Shown: positions 46,317-57,048, counted from the stretch's first letter. The stretch is 64,000 nucleotides of DNA from Chitinophaga silvisoli (GCF_003412465.1 NZ_QTJV01000004.1:310001-374000); one strand, 5' to 3'. Numbers and translations are program-made. The notes: generated by a model not told the origin, from the letters alone.

Positions 46317-47564
46317 ATGCTCTATTACTTATTCAATTATTTGAAAACGTTAAATTTCAGCGGTAGCGGGATGTTTCAATTCATCACGTTCCGTGTGACG
46401 ATGGCGTTACTGTTATCCCTGGTAATCTCTCTCTTGTTAGGTAAACGCATCGTAAGATTTCTCCAGAAAAAGCAGATTGGTGAAACCATCCGTGACCTTG
46501 GTCTGGCGGGCGAAAACAGTAAGAAAGGAACACCTACCATGGGTGGTCTGATCATCCTGGCAGCCATTGTAATTCCTACCCTGCTGTTCGCCCAGGTAAA
46601 AACCGTTTACATCTGGCTCATGCTCCTTTGCACAGTGTGGCTGGGATTGATCGGTTTCCTGGATGACTACATCAAGGTGTTCAAAAAGAACAAAGAGGGT
46701 CTTGCCGGTAAGTTCAAGATCCTGGGCCAGGTTGGTTTAGGTATCATCATCGGCAGCACTTTGTACTTCAATGAAAACGTAGTGATCTCCCGCGAGATCC
46801 TGGGTGCAAAGAAACTGGCTCCTTATGAGAGAGTAGTCGCCAAATCGGAAAGAGTAACGAAGGAAGGACATCGCTTTGCCGATGTAAAAACGCCGATCAC
46901 CTCTATCCCATTTGTAAAGAATCATGAGTTTAACTACGCCAAACTGATCTCCTGGATCCCTGGCGCAGAAAAATATACTTACATCCTCTACATCCTCATC
47001 GTGATCGTTATCATTACGGCAGTGTCTAATGGAGCGAACCTCACAGATGGTTTAGATGGATTGGCTACGGGTGTCTCCGCGGTCATAGGCGTTTGTCTTG
47101 GCATATTCGCCTATGTTTCGGGCAACATCCAGTTTGCCGAATACCTGAATATCATGTACATCCCTAACCTGGGTGAACTGTCCATCTTCATTGCTGCCTT
47201 TGTAGGTGCCTGTGTAGGTTTCCTCTGGTACAATGCTTACCCGGCACAGGTGTTCATGGGTGATACAGGTAGCCTGGCTTTGGGTGGGATCATCGCTTCC
47301 CTGGCCATCATTGTAAGGAAAGAATTATTGATACCAATATTCTGCGGTGTATTCCTGGTAGAGAACCTGAGTGTAGTATTACAGGTTTCTTACTTTAAGT
47401 ATACCAAGAAAAAATATGGTGAAGGCAAGCGTATATTTTTGATGTCTCCACTTCACCACCATTACCAGAAGCTGGGTTACCACGAGAGTAAAATAGCTGT
47501 AAGGTTCTGGATCATTACAATCATGTGTGCAGTCGTTAGTATTGCAACTTTAAAAATCAGATAA
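46317..47564 (+). CDS. mraY: phospho-MurNAc-pentapeptide transferase MraY
   Basis: 415 residues with about ten membrane helices. [13 protein letters not shown] near residue 65, [16 protein letters not shown] with the Asp pair near 120, [13 protein letters not shown] near 240 and [20 protein letters not shown] near 380 are the conserved MraY active-site segments. It attaches phospho-MurNAc-pentapeptide to undecaprenyl phosphate to make lipid I at the inner membrane. Bacteroidota MraY carry a longer periplasmic loop, seen here about residues 150-205. Confidence 0.96.
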   Translation: MLYYLFNYLKTLNFSGSGMFQFITFRVTMALLLSLVISLLLGKRIVRFLQKKQIGETIRDLGLAGENSKKGTPTMGGLIILAAIVIPTLLFAQVKTVYIWLMLLCTVWLGLIGFLDDYIKVFKKNKEGLAGKFKILGQVGLGIIIGSTLYFNENVVISREILGAKKLAPYERVVAKSERVTKEGHRFADVKTPITSIPFVKNHEFNYAKLISWIPGAEKYTYILYILIVIVIITAVSNGANLTDGLDGLATGVSAVIGVCLGIFAYVSGNIQFAEYLNIMYIPNLGELSIFIAAFVGACVGFLWYNAYPAQVFMGDTGSLALGGIIASLAIIVRKELLIPIFCGVFLVENLSVVLQVSYFKYTKKKYGEGKRIFLMSPLHHHYQKLGYHESKIAVRFWIITIMCAVVSIATLKIR

Positions 47565-47569
47565 GCAAA

Positions 47570-48910
47570 ATGACAAAGAAACTCATCATACTCGGAGCCG
47601 GTGAAAGCGGAATAGGTGCAGCCCTGTTAGGCAAGCAACAGGGGTATGATGTATTCGTGTCAGATGGTGGAACCATCAAGGATATTTATAAACAGGAACT
47701 GGCTGTCAACCATATTCCTTTTGAGGAGGGACAGCATTCCTGGGATGTGATTTTAGGTGCCGACGAAATTGTCAAAAGTCCTGGTATACCTGAGAAAACG
47801 GAACTGATGAAAAAGATCCGCGCGAAGGGAGTACCGGTGATCTCTGAGATCGAGCTGGCTTACAGGTTTAGCAAGGATGCCAAAATTATCGCCATTACCG
47901 GCAGCAACGGAAAGAGTACTACTACAGCACTCACCTTCCACATCTTTGAGACAGCAGGTCTCAATGCCGCTATGGTAGGTAACATTGGCCTGAGTTATGC
48001 CCGTGTAGTAGCCACCGCACCCGCTGATTATTATATCGTCGAAGTAAGTAGCTTTCAATTGGACGATATCGTGGAATTCAAGCCCAACGTAGCCATCTTG
48101 TTGAACATCACTCCAGATCACCTGGATAGATATGACTACAAAATGGAGAACTATGTGGAGTCAAAATTCCGCATAACGATGAATCAGGGACCGGAAGATT
48201 TCTTTGTGTATTGCAAAGATGATCAGGAGATTGACAATTATTTGAAGAAGCAAACTATTTATTCAACATCAATACCCTTTACTATCATGGAACCGTTAAA
48301 GCAAGGAGGATTTATGGTAAACGATCAGGTAAACATTCAGGTTAATGATGAACCAGTAATCGTATCAATGTATGATCTCGCGCTTAAGGGCAAGCACAAC
48401 TTGTACAATTCCATGGCAGCGGGTATTGCTGGAAGGACCATGGAGATAAGGAAAGAAAAAATTCGGGAGAGCCTGACCTCTTTTAAGAGTCTGGAGCACC
48501 GTATGGAATACGTTTCCACTGTGCGTGGAGTGGATTTCATCAATGATAGTAAAGCCACCAATGTGAACTCACTGTGGTTTGCATTGGAGAGCATGGAAAC
48601 CCCGGTAGTGTTGATTATGGGTGGTGTTGATAAAGGAAATGATTATAGCGCTATCAGGGAACTTGTAAAAGAAAAAGTAAAAGCAATTATCTGCCTGGGT
48701 ATAGACAATGCGCCGATTCAGGAAGCGTTATCCAAAGATACCCCGGTAATGGTTGATACGCGCAGTATGAAGGAAGCTGTTGATGCAGCCTTTCAGCATG
48801 CAGAAAAAGGTGATGTAGTATTACTTTCCCCGGCTTGTGCAAGCTTCGATCTGTTTAAGAATTATGAAGACAGAGGAAAGCAGTTCAAAGACGCGGTGAG
48901 GGAACTATAA
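47570..48910 (+). CDS. murD: UDP-MurNAc-L-alanine:D-glutamate ligase MurD
   Basis: 446 residues. The N-terminal Rossmann-like domain starts LIILGAGESGIGAALL; the ATP loop is ITGSNGKSTTTALTFHI near residue 110; NITPDHLDRY near 180 and FINDSKATNVNSLWFALE near 325 complete the Mur ligase pattern. It adds D-glutamate to UDP-MurNAc-L-Ala in the cytoplasm. It follows mraY by 5 bp. Confidence 0.95.
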   Translation: MTKKLIILGAGESGIGAALLGKQQGYDVFVSDGGTIKDIYKQELAVNHIPFEEGQHSWDVILGADEIVKSPGIPEKTELMKKIRAKGVPVISEIELAYRFSKDAKIIAITGSNGKSTTTALTFHIFETAGLNAAMVGNIGLSYARVVATAPADYYIVEVSSFQLDDIVEFKPNVAILLNITPDHLDRYDYKMENYVESKFRITMNQGPEDFFVYCKDDQEIDNYLKKQTIYSTSIPFTIMEPLKQGGFMVNDQVNIQVNDEPVIVSMYDLALKGKHNLYNSMAAGIAGRTMEIRKEKIRESLTSFKSLEHRMEYVSTVRGVDFINDSKATNVNSLWFALESMETPVVLIMGGVDKGNDYSAIRELVKEKVKAIICLGIDNAPIQEALSKDTPVMVDTRSMKEAVDAAFQHAEKGDVVLLSPACASFDLFKNYEDRGKQFKDAVREL

Positions 48911-48945
48911 AAATCCGGGTTATTCCGGAAACCAAAAAAGTTTAA

Positions 48946-50148
48946 ATGGACGGTTTACTTCATAGGACAAAGGGTGACAAAGTGATTTGGACGATCGTGA
49001 TCTTCCTCTCACTAGTGAGTCTGCTGGCAGTTTACAGTGCCACAGGGTCACTTGCCTATCGCCTTCAGGGCGGTCATACGGAGTACTACCTTTTCAAACA
49101 ACTGAGTGTACTGGTCATGGGATTGCTGATCATCTACTTTGCACACAGGGTGAATTATACTATTTACTCCCGTGTGGCACAGATAGGTTTCCTGCTCTCT
49201 ATCCCCTTGCTGATCTATACACTGGCTTTTGGTAGTCATATTAATGATGCAAGCCGCTGGATTAGACTCCCCGTTATTAATCTGACTTTTCAGACTTCTG
49301 ACGTAGCTAAACTGGCTATATTCATGTATGTGAGCAGACAGCTTTCCAAAAGGCAGGGCAACATCACGGATTTTAAGAAAGGCTTTCTGCCTATTATTGT
49401 CCCGGTAGGGGTTATCTGTATGTTGATCATGCCTGCCAACATGTCTACTGCATTGTTGCTGGGAGCCAGCTGCATGATCCTTTGCTTTATAGGCCGGGTA
49501 CCTGTTAAGTACCTGGTGGCTATGGTAGGTGCAGGTATCGTGCTGATTGTCCTGATGTTTGCGTTCGCATCACTCACCGGCAAAAAAGGACGTACAGAGA
49601 CGTGGATCAAAAGAATAGAACACTTCAGATCCGGTGATGATGATAAATCTGACTTACCGTACCAGGTGCAACAGGCAAATATTGCTATCGCAGGTGGCGG
49701 GGTTTTAGGTAAAGGTCCTGGTAACAGTACCCAGCGAAACTTCCTCCCACATGCTTATAGCGACTACATATACGCAACAATTATTGAGGAGTATGGTATC
49801 TTTGGCGCTTTTTTGATATTGATGGCCTATATGTTGCTATTATTAAGAAGCATCAGCTTGTTTAGAAAATGTCCCTATGCATTCGGCGCTTTTCTGGCAG
49901 TTGGTCTCAGCATCACATTAGTCATACAGGCACTGACAAATATGGCAGTGAATGTAGGGCTCTTTCCCGTAACAGGTGTGACATTGCCGCTGGTGAGTAT
50001 GGGTGGATCATCCGTGATCTTTACCAGTCTTGCTATTGGAATCATACTCAGTGTATCAAGAAATGTGGAAGAACTGGAAGGGAAAAGAATCGAGCAGGAA
50101 AGGATTGCGAGGGTAGTAGCCCAGCAAGCTGAAATCGAAGAATTTTAA
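48946..50148 (+). CDS. ftsW: lipid II polymerase FtsW (SEDS family)
   Basis: 400 residues with about ten membrane helices. GSHINDASRWIRLP near 105, SDLPYQVQQANIAIAGGGVLGKGPGNSTQR (key parts QANIAIAGGG and GKGPGNS) near 245, EEYGIFGAF near 285 and GVTLPLVSMGGSS near 345 are SEDS signatures. It polymerises septal glycan strands together with FtsI. It starts 35 bp after murD. Confidence 0.95.
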   Translation: MDGLLHRTKGDKVIWTIVIFLSLVSLLAVYSATGSLAYRLQGGHTEYYLFKQLSVLVMGLLIIYFAHRVNYTIYSRVAQIGFLLSIPLLIYTLAFGSHINDASRWIRLPVINLTFQTSDVAKLAIFMYVSRQLSKRQGNITDFKKGFLPIIVPVGVICMLIMPANMSTALLLGASCMILCFIGRVPVKYLVAMVGAGIVLIVLMFAFASLTGKKGRTETWIKRIEHFRSGDDDKSDLPYQVQQANIAIAGGGVLGKGPGNSTQRNFLPHAYSDYIYATIIEEYGIFGAFLILMAYMLLLLRSISLFRKCPYAFGAFLAVGLSITLVIQALTNMAVNVGLFPVTGVTLPLVSMGGSSVIFTSLAIGIILSVSRNVEELEGKRIEQERIARVVAQQAEIEEF

Positions 50149-50156
50149 AAACTAAC

Positions 50157-51257
50157 ATGACAATGCAACGCAGAATTATCATAGCAGGTGGTGGTACCGG
50201 AGGACATATCTTCCCGGCGATCGCTATTGCCAATGCGTTGAAAAAGATAGAACCGGAAACGGAGATCCTCTTTGTAGGTGCCAAGGGAAAGATGGAGATG
50301 GAAAAAGTGCCGCAGGCTGGCTACCGTATCGAAGGATTGGATATAGCAGGATTCAACCGCAGCAATATGCTCAAGAACCTGTTGTTACCATTCAAGATCC
50401 TGAAAAGCCTGTCGCAGGCACGTAGGGTGATTGATACCTTCAAACCGGATGCCGTGGTGGGTGTAGGTGGTTTTGCCAGCTTCCCTGTCATGCGCAAAGC
50501 ACAGAAGAGAGGTATTCCTACGCTCATACAGGAGCAAAATTCATTCGCAGGAAAAGCCAATATTTCCCTGGGAAAGAAAGCCGGAAAGATCTGTGTGGCC
50601 TACGAAGGCATGGAAAAATTCTTCCCTGCTGATAAGGTAATGATGACTGGTAATCCTGTAAGGGGGAACATTACACAGTCCGCAGTATCCAGGGAAGATG
50701 CCCTGGCTCACTTTGGTCTCCGCACAGGCAAACAAACAGTGTTCGCTGTAGGTGGAAGCCTGGGAGCTAAAGCGATCAACGAAGCACTGGCACCGATACT
50801 TGCCACTTTTGTTGAGAAAGACATCCAGCTGATCTGGCAAACAGGTAAGCCTTACTTTGAAACAGCGAAAGCCGCTGCTGCACCATATGCCTCTCATGTG
50901 AAAGTGTATGAGTTTATCAACGTAATGGACTTCGCCTACAAAGCTTCGGATGTGGTGGTATCACGTGCAGGCGCACTGGCCATCGCTGAACTGTGTGTAG
51001 TGAAGAAACCTGTCATCTTCGTGCCTTTCCCTTTTGCGGCCGAAGATCACCAGACATTCAATGCGAAAAGTCTGGTAGACAAAAAAGCAGCGCTCATGAT
51101 CAAAAATGATGATGCCGCCGCTCAACTGGGAAATACTTTATTCAGTTTGTTACAAAACAAAGCGTTACTGCAACAACTGGAAGAGAATATAGGAAAACTG
51201 GGTAATACAAATGCTGATATGGTCATTGCTAAACAGGTTTTAGCACTGATCAAATAA
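50157..51257 (+). CDS. murG: UDP-GlcNAc:lipid I GlcNAc-transferase MurG
   Basis: 366 residues. IIAGGGTGGHIFPAIAIA at the N-terminus, GVGGFASFPVMRKA near 100, GGSLGAKAINEAL near 195 and SRAGALAIAEL near 270 are the GT28 MurG motifs. It makes lipid II on the cytoplasmic face. ATG 50157 lies 8 bp after ftsW; ATG 50163 is an equally possible start. Confidence 0.95.
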   Translation: MTMQRRIIIAGGGTGGHIFPAIAIANALKKIEPETEILFVGAKGKMEMEKVPQAGYRIEGLDIAGFNRSNMLKNLLLPFKILKSLSQARRVIDTFKPDAVVGVGGFASFPVMRKAQKRGIPTLIQEQNSFAGKANISLGKKAGKICVAYEGMEKFFPADKVMMTGNPVRGNITQSAVSREDALAHFGLRTGKQTVFAVGGSLGAKAINEALAPILATFVEKDIQLIWQTGKPYFETAKAAAAPYASHVKVYEFINVMDFAYKASDVVVSRAGALAIAELCVVKKPVIFVPFPFAAEDHQTFNAKSLVDKKAALMIKNDDAAAQLGNTLFSLLQNKALLQQLEENIGKLGNTNADMVIAKQVLALIK

Positions 51258-51271
51258 AAGGAAATAGAAAA

Positions 51272-52639
51272 ATGGATCTGAACAACATACAACGCATTTA
51301 CTTCATTGGAATCGGAGGCATCGGTATGAGCGCCATCGCCCGCTTTTTTAATGAAAAGGGCGTGCATGTAAGTGGCTATGACCGTACCGAAACACCGCTG
51401 ACACGTCAGTTAGCGGAGGAGGGTATGCAGATCCATTACTCGGATGATGTGAACCTGCTGGATAAAGATGCACAGCTGGTTGTATATACACCCGCTATTC
51501 CCGGTACCCACGAAGAGCTGATCTGGTATCGTAAAAACGAATACGAGGTAGTAAAACGGAGTGATGTATTGCAGGAGATCACCAAAGAGTTGTTCGCCAT
51601 CACTGTAGGTGGTACACATGGCAAAACAACCATCTCTACCCTTACCGCTCACATACTGCGTCATAGTGGCTATGGATGCAACGCTTTCCTTGGTGGCATC
51701 AGCGCTAACTACGACCGCAACTTCTGGAGCAGCGACAAACAGGTGGCTGTGATCGAAGCTGACGAGTATGACCGTTCATTCCTGAAACTGCACCCTGATA
51801 TCGCAGTGCTCACCGCCATGGATGCAGATCACCTGGACATTTACGGTACAGAAGCAGACATGCAGGATGCTTTCATACAGTATACGGCGAACATAAAACC
51901 GAATGGTACACTGATCGCAAAACTGGGACTGCCCCGTGCAGCAGAATTAAAAGGTGATAATAAACGTTGGTATCACCTGAAAGATGCAAAAGCAAATATT
52001 TATGCTACCAATATCAGAACAGTTGACGGTGCTTACCTGTTTGATGTAGTAGAGCAGGACTGGCATATTCATGATGTACAGCTGCCTATCGGGGGAACAC
52101 ATAATATTGAAAACGCAGTGGCAGCCATCACCGTGGCGCACCTGTTAGGTATCGATGCTGCAAAAATCAAAGCAGCAATTGCTGATTTCAAAGGCATCAA
52201 ACGTCGTTTTGAATACCTGGTGAAGAACGATTACCAGGTGTACATAGACGACTACGCGCATCATCCGGAAGAATTACGTGCCCTCATCAGCAGTGCGCGT
52301 GGCTTATTCCCTGACAAGCGCTGTACAGTTATCTTCCAGCCACACCTGTACTCACGTACACGTGACCTGGCAGATGGATTTGCAGAGAGCCTGTCACTCG
52401 CAGATGAAGTGTTACTGTTACCCATCTATCCGGCCAGGGAATTACCCATCGAAGGCGTGCACAGCGAGATCCTGGCGGAAAAGATTACAGTACCAGTGCA
52501 GGTAATACAAAAAGAAGATGTATTGGCCTGGATTAAATCGAATAGCGCACCATTGCTCATCACGGCAGGTGCCGGTGACATTGACCAATTCAGAGATCCG
52601 ATCAGAGAAATACTGAATGGAGAGAAAGTGAAAGAGTAG
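51272..52639 (+). CDS. murC: UDP-MurNAc:L-alanine ligase MurC
   Basis: 455 residues. FIGIGGIGMSAIARF at the N-terminus, GTHGKTTISTLTAHIL near 112, EADEYDRSFL near 160 and DDYAHHPEELRA near 330 define MurC. It adds the first amino acid of the stem peptide. It lies 14 bp after murG and 19 bp before ftsQ; no ddl or murB gene is inserted here, unlike in Proteobacteria. Confidence 0.96.
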   Translation: MDLNNIQRIYFIGIGGIGMSAIARFFNEKGVHVSGYDRTETPLTRQLAEEGMQIHYSDDVNLLDKDAQLVVYTPAIPGTHEELIWYRKNEYEVVKRSDVLQEITKELFAITVGGTHGKTTISTLTAHILRHSGYGCNAFLGGISANYDRNFWSSDKQVAVIEADEYDRSFLKLHPDIAVLTAMDADHLDIYGTEADMQDAFIQYTANIKPNGTLIAKLGLPRAAELKGDNKRWYHLKDAKANIYATNIRTVDGAYLFDVVEQDWHIHDVQLPIGGTHNIENAVAAITVAHLLGIDAAKIKAAIADFKGIKRRFEYLVKNDYQVYIDDYAHHPEELRALISSARGLFPDKRCTVIFQPHLYSRTRDLADGFAESLSLADEVLLLPIYPARELPIEGVHSEILAEKITVPVQVIQKEDVLAWIKSNSAPLLITAGAGDIDQFRDPIREILNGEKVKE

Positions 52640-52658
52640 AAAAAAAATTAAAACCCAA

Positions 52659-53681
52659 ATGCAAACCAAGACCCGCCGGGCATTAAAGCGAATAGGTAGT
52701 GTACTGCTCTGGACAGCGGTATTGACTGGTTTCGTGGTCCTGCTTGTAGCGGCAGTGCAGGACAAGGAAGAGGGTAAATGCAAGGGGATCGTTGTAAAAC
52801 TGGTTGGTGACGAGAACAACTTTTTTATAGAAGAGAAAGATATAAAAGCGTTGGTGGCTGGCGACAAGAATTTAAATCCTGTAGGCAAGCCCATAAAAGA
52901 GATTAACATCGCAGCATTGGAGAAGATTGTGGCCCGTGATCCCTGGGTAAAAACTGCGAACATCTTTGTGGACAACCAACGAAGACTCAACATCAAGGTC
53001 GCTCAGCGAGAGCCCGTAGCAAGGATCTTTACCTTAACAGGCAATACTTACTACCTTGACAGGGATGGAGACAGGATACCGGTATCGGCCCGATATACAG
53101 CAAGAGTGCCGGTGTTCACAGATTATCCGTCAGATGCTGCTAAGGTGCAAAAGGCAGACAGCGCATTGACTGCAGGCATACTGGAAATAGGCAGCTTTGT
53201 AGAAAGCAACCCTTTCTGGACTGCACAGGTAGAACAGGTGGTCATCACCCCCCAGCGTGAGTTTGAAATCATACCAACACTGGGAGATCACGTGATACTG
53301 TTTGGCGATGGTACCGATGTAGAGAAAAAATTCAACAAACTGCTGGCGTTTTATAAAGAAGGATTGAGTAAGGTGGGATGGAACAATTACGCAAAAATCA
53401 ACGTGGCATTCGAAAACGAAGTAGTGTGCACACGAAGAAGCGGGGAGGAATTATCGAAAAAGCTGGCCGCTGAAGACAGCGCGAAATTAGCCAGCACCGG
53501 CGATACACTATCGAGGATCATGGTGCACGGAAATGATTCAGTGCAACCGGAAGCTGCAAAGCTGGAGGCCTCGGTCAGAGTGGTACCTGCCAGACCTACG
53601 CCTTCGAAAACGAGCCATCAAAAGGACAAGTCGTCTGGAAAAAAGGAACCAAAGGCAGTGTATAGGCCGGGTAGAAATTAG
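52659..53681 (+). CDS. ftsQ: cell division protein FtsQ
   Basis: 340 residues. A basic start (TKTRRALKRIG), one membrane helix about 13-32 and a POTRA-like region about 35-110 (FIEEKDIKALV, ARDPWVKTANIFVDNQRRL) identify the Bacteroidota FtsQ. The C-terminal ~65 residues are Lys/Ser/Pro-rich and probably disordered. It links FtsL/FtsB to the divisome. ftsA begins 28 bp after its stop. Confidence 0.9.
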   Translation: MQTKTRRALKRIGSVLLWTAVLTGFVVLLVAAVQDKEEGKCKGIVVKLVGDENNFFIEEKDIKALVAGDKNLNPVGKPIKEINIAALEKIVARDPWVKTANIFVDNQRRLNIKVAQREPVARIFTLTGNTYYLDRDGDRIPVSARYTARVPVFTDYPSDAAKVQKADSALTAGILEIGSFVESNPFWTAQVEQVVITPQREFEIIPTLGDHVILFGDGTDVEKKFNKLLAFYKEGLSKVGWNNYAKINVAFENEVVCTRRSGEELSKKLAAEDSAKLASTGDTLSRIMVHGNDSVQPEAAKLEASVRVVPARPTPSKTSHQKDKSSGKKEPKAVYRPGRN

Positions 53682-53709
53682 TAACACAACAAAAAACTAT
53701 AGAAACGCC

Positions 53710-55113
53710 ATGAATCAGGAAGCTCCTATCATTGTAGGCCTTGATATTGGAACTACAAAGATTGCTGCCATTGCAGGTCGAAAGAACGAATTCGGGAAAC
53801 TGGAAATCCTGGGTTTCGGCAAAGCGCCGTCTTTTGGTGTTCAGCACGGAATGGTGCTGAATATTGATCAGACGATCAAGGCGATACGTCAGGCCCTGGA
53901 GAACTGCTATGCTTCTAATCCAAACCTGGAGATCAATGAAGTGTATGTTGGCATTGCAGGTCATCACATCAAGAGCCTGCAAACCCGTGGCGATATCGTG
54001 CGGAACGATACCGAAGCGGAAATATCCCAGAAAGACATTGATCAACTGATAAATGACCAGTATAAAACGGTGATCCCAGCCAGTGACCAGATCATTGATG
54101 TGATCCCACAACAATATATTGTTGATAGCCTCCAGAACATCACTTACCCGATTGGGATGAGCGGTGTGAAGGTGGGTGCGAACTTTCATATCATCACCGG
54201 TGATAAGAATGCTATTCGCAACATCAACCGTAGCGTTGAGAAATCCGGACTGAAGATCCATGACCTGGTACTTCAGCCCCTGGCTTCTGCCGCTGCCGTA
54301 ATGTGTGATATGGACTTCGAAGCAGGCGTAGCCATCGTAGATATCGGCGGTGGTACTACAGACCTGGCTGTGTTCTACGAAGGTATCCTGAAGCACACAG
54401 CCGTAATACCTTACGGTGGTGAGAATATCACCAACGATATCAAAAACGGTCTCGGTGTACTGAAAACACAGGCAGAACAAATGAAAGTGCAATTCGGTTA
54501 CGCACTGGCTGATGAAGCAAAAAGCAATGCTTACATCACCATTCCCGGACTGCGCGGACAAAGCCCTAAAGAGATTTCTGTGAAGAACCTGGCGCACATC
54601 ATACAGGCACGTATGAGTGAAATCATGGACTTCGTCATTTATCATCTCAAGCAGATTGGTATGGACAACAAGATGCTCAATGGTGGTATCATCCTTACGG
54701 GTGGTGGCTCCCAGCTGAAACATCTGATCCAGCTCACTGAATATACAACCGGTGTAAGCGCACGAATCGGGTATCCGAACGAGCACCTGGCCTCCGGTCA
54801 TATCGATGAACTGACCAAACCAATGTATGCAACATGTATCGGTCTTATTCTCAAAGGATACAACGACTATGAGAACGACCGCAGAGCATTGGAAGAAAAT
54901 TATGTTAAGATCAACACCAGCTACGTCGCCAAGGAGCAGGCCTCAAAAGCCGCTACAGAAACGGATAACAGCTGGGAAGATGATGCCACCTCAGTTGAAG
55001 AAATTCAGGCAAGAAAAGCGAGAGAAAGAAACGCCTCGCTGAAAACTTTCCTGGACAGAATGAAAACGAAGATCATCGACATGTTCACCGAAGAAGAGGA
55101 TGCAAAACTTTAA
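53710..55113 (+). CDS. ftsA: cell division protein FtsA
   Basis: 467 residues from ATG 53710 (NQEAPIIVGLDIGTTK); the frame extends upstream into ftsQ without homology. Actin-like motifs are IVGLDIGTTKIAAIAGR (phosphate 1), AIVDIGGGTTDLAVF near 215 (phosphate 2) and GGIILTGGGSQLKHL near 325 (adenosine). The C-terminal helix (FLDRMKTKIIDMF) is the expected membrane-tethering amphipathic tail. It anchors FtsZ to the membrane. Confidence 0.95.
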   Translation: MNQEAPIIVGLDIGTTKIAAIAGRKNEFGKLEILGFGKAPSFGVQHGMVLNIDQTIKAIRQALENCYASNPNLEINEVYVGIAGHHIKSLQTRGDIVRNDTEAEISQKDIDQLINDQYKTVIPASDQIIDVIPQQYIVDSLQNITYPIGMSGVKVGANFHIITGDKNAIRNINRSVEKSGLKIHDLVLQPLASAAAVMCDMDFEAGVAIVDIGGGTTDLAVFYEGILKHTAVIPYGGENITNDIKNGLGVLKTQAEQMKVQFGYALADEAKSNAYITIPGLRGQSPKEISVKNLAHIIQARMSEIMDFVIYHLKQIGMDNKMLNGGIILTGGGSQLKHLIQLTEYTTGVSARIGYPNEHLASGHIDELTKPMYATCIGLILKGYNDYENDRRALEENYVKINTSYVAKEQASKAATETDNSWEDDATSVEEIQARKARERNASLKTFLDRMKTKIIDMFTEEEDAKL

Positions 55114-55189
55114 CAGGGTATTTTCCGAGAATGGCGTAATTGTTGCAGCCATAAACGATTTCAAATCAGATAATTAATATTCGGATAAT

Positions 55190-55211
55190 GGTAGTGGGTT
55201 CTACCACTACC
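55190..55211 (+). promoter_or_regulatory. hairpin in the ftsA-ftsZ spacer
   Basis: GGTAGTGG / CCACTACC with a 6-nt loop, 79 bp after ftsA and 74 bp before ftsZ. No T-run follows, so it is more likely an mRNA processing or stability element than a terminator. Confidence 0.4.
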
Positions 55212-55284
55212 AATAATTACTAACTATAGAAGAATTTGTGGGCATTATTAATTATACTTACTAACCCATAAAAGAGATAGAGTC

Positions 55285-56979
55285 ATGATACATTTTGATC
55301 TTCCCAAAGAAAAATCTTCCATCATCAAAGTGATAGGCATTGGTGGCGGCGGAAGCAACGCGGTGAACCACATGTTCAACCAGCGTATTGAGGGTGTGAA
55401 TTTTATCATCTGTAATACAGATGCACAGGCTATCTCCAATAGTCCTGTTCCTAATAAAATTCAGTTAGGCCCTCACCTGACTCAGGGTCTCGGAGCCGGT
55501 GCCAACCCCCGCATTGGTGAACAGGCGACTGAAGAATCCTTTGAAGAAATCAAAAAGATCCTGGAGGTGAATACCAAAATGGCATTCATCACTGCGGGTA
55601 TGGGTGGTGGTACCGGTACAGGCGGTGCTCCAATCATCGCCAAGATCTGTAAAGAACTGGGCATCCTCACAGTGGGCATTGTTACCACTCCCTTTTCTTA
55701 CGAAGGAAAGAAGAGAATGCAACAGGCAGATGATGGCGTAAACCGCCTGAAAGAATACGTAGATACGCTGCTGATAATTTCTAACGATAAACTGCGCCAG
55801 AAGTTCGGCGACCTGAAGTTCAAAGCTGCTTTCGAAAAAGCAGATAACGTACTGGCTACAGCTGCTAAATGTATCACTGATGTGATCAACAGCACTGGTC
55901 AGATCAACGTGGACTTTGCGGACGTTTGTACTGTAATGCGCAATGGTGGTGTTGCCATCCTCGGTGCTGCTACTGCTGAAGGTGAAAACCGCGCGCAGAA
56001 AGCAATCGAAGAAGCACTTACTTCACCGCTGCTGAATGATAACGACATCCGTGGTGCGAAATGGATCCTGCTGAACATCTCTTCTGCAGAAGGTGAATTC
56101 GAACACACACTCGATGAAATGGATACCATCCAGGCTTACGTACAAAGTCAGGCAGGTGAGGATTGCGATGTGATCCTCGGTGTTGGCTATGACCAGGACC
56201 TGGATCGTAAACTGGGTGTGACCGTTATCGCTACCGGTTTTGAACAAAAACCGATTCAGCAGGTAAAACAGGCCCCACAGGATCCATCTCATAATCAGCC
56301 TAGAATCGTAATGGAACTGGGTCGTGAAGGTGATGAAAAAAAGATGAACACTCCTGTTAGCTCCAGCAACAACTCTATGTTCATCGAACCAACCGACCAC
56401 ATGGCGCCACGGTTGGTAGAGCCTGTGGTGACGCAGCCGGCTACTACGTTTGTAACCCCGGAACCTCCTGCTGAAAGCGGAAGGTCAAGCTTTGCACTCA
56501 ACATTGAACCGGTAGGATCAACCGCTCCTTCCAGCTACAACAATGTGAATGTAATACAGCCTAATAATCAGGCGGCTGGCGGATATCCTGCCAGACACAT
56601 TTTTATTGAGCCAACTACCACTCCGCCTCCGGCAGAAACGCCAGAGATGAAGATTGTATTCCGTGAAGAAGAGCCAGGCACAGAGATGTCAAGTGATATG
56701 CAGCAACTGCATGCATTTGAAGAGCAATTAGAAGAGCAAAAGCGTAAACAGGCGGAGCGCGTGGCAAAGCTGCGTAGTCTCAGTTTCAACGTGAAAGGCA
56801 TCGATAATAATTCAGAAATTGAAAACGTTCCTGCGTACATTCGTCGAAACATCAACCTCGATAATGGCGCTGGTTCTGCCGAGAATTTCTATTCTAACTA
56901 TACTATTTCAGATAGTCAGAATAATCAGGCAGAAATCAATACGATCAATACTTTTTTAGATGGGAAAAAACCCGATTGA
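55285..56979 (+). CDS. ftsZ: cell division GTPase FtsZ
   Basis: 564 residues. The tubulin-like core (about 1-330) has IGGGGSNAVNHMF, NTDAQAI, the signature GGGTGTGGAPIIA near 110 and NVDFADVCTVM near 210. A long Pro/Thr/Ser/Gln-rich linker (about 330-490) and an acidic coiled stretch (QLHAFEEQLEEQKRKQAERV) follow, then the conserved NVPAYIRRNINL near 520 and a further tail. The linker is much longer than in E. coli (383 residues total), as usual in Bacteroidota. It forms the Z-ring. It ends the dcw cluster and is followed by a terminator. Confidence 0.96.
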   Translation: MIHFDLPKEKSSIIKVIGIGGGGSNAVNHMFNQRIEGVNFIICNTDAQAISNSPVPNKIQLGPHLTQGLGAGANPRIGEQATEESFEEIKKILEVNTKMAFITAGMGGGTGTGGAPIIAKICKELGILTVGIVTTPFSYEGKKRMQQADDGVNRLKEYVDTLLIISNDKLRQKFGDLKFKAAFEKADNVLATAAKCITDVINSTGQINVDFADVCTVMRNGGVAILGAATAEGENRAQKAIEEALTSPLLNDNDIRGAKWILLNISSAEGEFEHTLDEMDTIQAYVQSQAGEDCDVILGVGYDQDLDRKLGVTVIATGFEQKPIQQVKQAPQDPSHNQPRIVMELGREGDEKKMNTPVSSSNNSMFIEPTDHMAPRLVEPVVTQPATTFVTPEPPAESGRSSFALNIEPVGSTAPSSYNNVNVIQPNNQAAGGYPARHIFIEPTTTPPPAETPEMKIVFREEEPGTEMSSDMQQLHAFEEQLEEQKRKQAERVAKLRSLSFNVKGIDNNSEIENVPAYIRRNINLDNGAGSAENFYSNYTISDSQNNQAEINTINTFLDGKKPD

Positions 56980-57020
56980 TTTAATTCGAACGTTTGATTG
57001 TTTTTTTAGTTGTGTTAAAG

Positions 57021-57048
57021 AAAGTCCTCTGGTTCTCCGGGGGACTTT
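57021..57048 (+). terminator. dcw cluster terminator after ftsZ
   Basis: AAAGTCC / GGACTTT outer stem with a partly paired inner region and a run of seven T on the plus strand, about 40 bp after the ftsZ stop. Confidence 0.85.

Noticed and set aside
53596..54801. 401-codon open frame on the minus strand
   Set aside because: It lies entirely opposite ftsA, whose actin-like motifs are unmistakable; the minus frame gives no recognisable domain.
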